A DNA stretch of 43,865 bases from Bacteroidota bacterium (GTDB lineage Bacteria; Bacteroidota; Bacteroidia; 2-12-FULL-35-15): the NCBI GenBank assembly GCA_023251835.1, contig JAHEXZ010000045.1:1-43865 (forward strand), written 5' to 3'. Positions 41,231 through 43,865 of this stretch are shown one piece after another; position 1 is the first letter of the stretch; the number at the start of each line of letters is the position of its first letter. The position numbers and the translations under genes are program-made. The notes under the pieces are model-generated. The model saw only the letters and a list, made by a program, of their open reading frames with translations. It was not told where the DNA came from and did no database searches.

Positions 41231-42886
<1,656 letters not shown>

Positions 42887-42910
42887 TAAGAGGTTTGTTA
42901 CATTCTACAA

Positions 42911-42953
42911 GAAAAACTCCCGATTCATAGTTGAATTGGGAGTTTTTCTTTTT
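42911..42953 (+). terminator. Strong Rho-independent terminator after groEL
   Basis: GAAAAACTCCCGATTCA (42911-42927) pairs with TGAATTGGGAGTTTTTC (42932-42948) over 17 positions with one G-U pair and a 4-base loop, followed by T-rich sequence. Confidence 0.9.
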
Positions 42954-43019
42954 TAAATGTACTTATTCCACATAGAAATGATTATTTTTAACCTTGCTAA
43001 ACTAAGGTAGATTTAAGAT

Positions 43020-43442
43020 ATGGAAATAGACACCACTTATTATGAACGTTGTATCAGTACTTTGGAAAAAGCGCATGAGTTATTATTAAAATCAAATCCT
43101 GAGAATATTGATTATGATATGTACCGTTCTGCCTGCATTAAAGAATTTGAAATTATTATAGAGCAAAGTGGAAAGTTATTACGAAAAGTTCTAAAGCCTT
43201 ATTTTCATTCATCTAAGGCTGTTGACCAGCTCTATTTTAAGGAAGTTTTCCGTCATGCTGTATTACGAAATCTGATAAGTAACGAAACCTGTGAAAGATG
43301 GTTGCAATACTGGGATAATAGAAATAATACAACACACGATTACGGAGTAAATTTTGCGGAGGAAACACTGAAGTTATTGCCTCAGTTTATTTCGGATGCT
43401 ACGGATTTGGCAGTAGTTATAAAACAACAAAACAACAACTAA
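43020..43442 (+). CDS. HEPN-domain toxin (HepT-like)
   Basis: This 140-residue helical protein is a HEPN-fold RNase-type toxin. The catalytic motif is RNNTTHDY: Arg101 and His106 give R(x)4H, and Tyr108 completes Rx4HxY, where Tyr is the residue known in HepT proteins to be AMPylated by the cognate MntA antitoxin. CIKEFEIIIEQSGKLLRKVL is the long helix typical of the nucleotidyltransferase-substrate-binding family. The MNT gene starts one base after its stop, so the two are coupled. It is complete. It would cleave tRNA or mRNA when unmodified; the precise substrate is unknown. Confidence 0.9.
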   Translation: MEIDTTYYERCISTLEKAHELLLKSNPENIDYDMYRSACIKEFEIIIEQSGKLLRKVLKPYFHSSKAVDQLYFKEVFRHAVLRNLISNETCERWLQYWDNRNNTTHDYGVNFAEETLKLLPQFISDATDLAVVIKQQNNN

Positions 43443-43443
43443 T

Positions 43444-43755
43444 ATGTTATTAAGGAATAAAGATAAGCAAACGTTGTTGCAAATTTTTGCCGAAGTAATT
43501 ATTCCAATAGAGGTGTGGGCTTATGGCAGCAGGGTAAAGGGTAGTGCTCACGAAGGTAGTGATTTGGATTTGGTTGTAAGGAGTAGGGATTTGAAGCCAT
43601 TGCCAGCAGATGTATTTATAAATATAAATGAAAAAATAAAGAACAGTAATATTCCTATATTGGTGGAATTGAGAGATTGGGCTATGTTGCCTGAAAGTTT
43701 TCACAGGAATATAGAACAGCAATATGAAGTGTTGTTTAGCAAGGCATATTACTGA
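43444..43755 (+). CDS. MNT-domain nucleotidyltransferase antitoxin (MntA-like)
   Basis: This 103-residue minimal nucleotidyltransferase has the GSx10DxD motif: Gly28-Ser29 and Asp40/Asp42 in YGSRVKGSAHEGSDLDLVV. The third acidic site may be Glu in ILVELRDW, where an Asp is more usual. Proteins of this type transfer AMP to the Tyr of the partner HEPN toxin and so switch it off. It directly follows the HEPN gene (one-base gap). Length is normal, and it ends before a hairpin terminator at 43806-43841. Confidence 0.9.
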   Translation: MLLRNKDKQTLLQIFAEVIIPIEVWAYGSRVKGSAHEGSDLDLVVRSRDLKPLPADVFININEKIKNSNIPILVELRDWAMLPESFHRNIEQQYEVLFSKAYY

Positions 43756-43805
43756 AAAATGGTTGGTGGAATCCTCTGTTCACCTTACTGTATAAAGGTT
43801 TGGAG

Positions 43806-43841
43806 AAAGCTTAGTGAAAGTGGTTTCACTAAGCTTTTTTT
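43806..43841 (+). terminator. Rho-independent terminator after the HEPN-MNT pair
   Basis: AAAGCTTAGTGAAA (43806-43819) and TTTCACTAAGCTTT (43824-43837) form a perfect 14-bp stem with loop GTGG, followed by a run of T. Confidence 0.9.
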
Positions 43842-43865
43842 GTACATGAAAAAATCAAAAAAAAG

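Overview
The window comes from the chromosome of an AT-rich Bacteroidota (Bacteroidetes) bacterium, probably outside the genus Bacteroides. The evidence is a complete type IX secretion (T9SS)/gliding core locus in the order porP-gldK-gldL-gldM-gldN, a large secreted protein with a T9SS C-terminal sorting domain, Bacteroidota-type promoters (TTTG, 19 nt, TAnnTTTG), a fused E1 alpha/beta 2-oxoacid dehydrogenase, and dispersed short palindromic repeats of the kind common in this phylum. Gene content cannot fix the genus. I see no rRNA, tRNA, CRISPR array, prophage or insertion sequence.

Layout. 1-762: no gene, one palindromic repeat. 763-3195: fused E1 dehydrogenase. 3259-3788: RelE/ParE-type toxin-antitoxin pair. 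3835-5487 (-): galE and a class III Fic AMP-transferase. 5756-13528 (-): a likely envelope transcription block with an LptF/LptG permease, two GT4 glycosyltransferases (ATGA overlap), a TrpG/PabA amidotransferase and the T9SS cargo protein. 13665-15548 (+): HTH/coiled-coil protein, FAH-family hydrolase and a DUF4197 protein lying between two direct copies of a dispersed repeat. 15926-19983 (+): topoisomerase III and a PolX-PHP protein whose polymerase site looks dead. 19988-22599 (-): a conserved hypothetical and an ABC-F ATPase. 22725-34869 (-): second gldN, DUF457 membrane hydrolase, gldN, gldM, gldL, gldK, porP/sprF, an arginase-fold protein lacking metal ligands, and topA. 35164-42886 (+): miaB, a VapB antitoxin with a truncated VapC, a sigma-54 activator, lptE, an acidic TPR-like protein, secG, groES and groEL. 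43020-43755 (+): a HEPN-MNT toxin-antitoxin pair.

How the genes fit together. PorP/GldK/GldL/GldM/GldN form the T9SS ring and proton-driven motor that would export proteins such as the Asp-box/PKD protein at 5756-9022. LptF/G-like, LptE, the glycosyltransferases, GalE and SecG all serve envelope construction. A sigma-54 activator lies 2.4 kb upstream of a -24/-12-like element before groES, which suggests, without proving, that the chaperonin operon is under sigma-54 control.

Most interesting points: the -24/-12-like groES promoter; the catalytically degenerate PolX with an intact PHP domain; the metal-ligand-poor ureohydrolase embedded in the T9SS locus; the split gldN duplication; a perfect 28-bp palindrome inside the DUF4197 signal-peptide codons; and a small repeat with 8-bp flanking direct repeats between groES and groEL. 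No wholly new multi-gene system is evident; most of the window is conserved Bacteroidota core.
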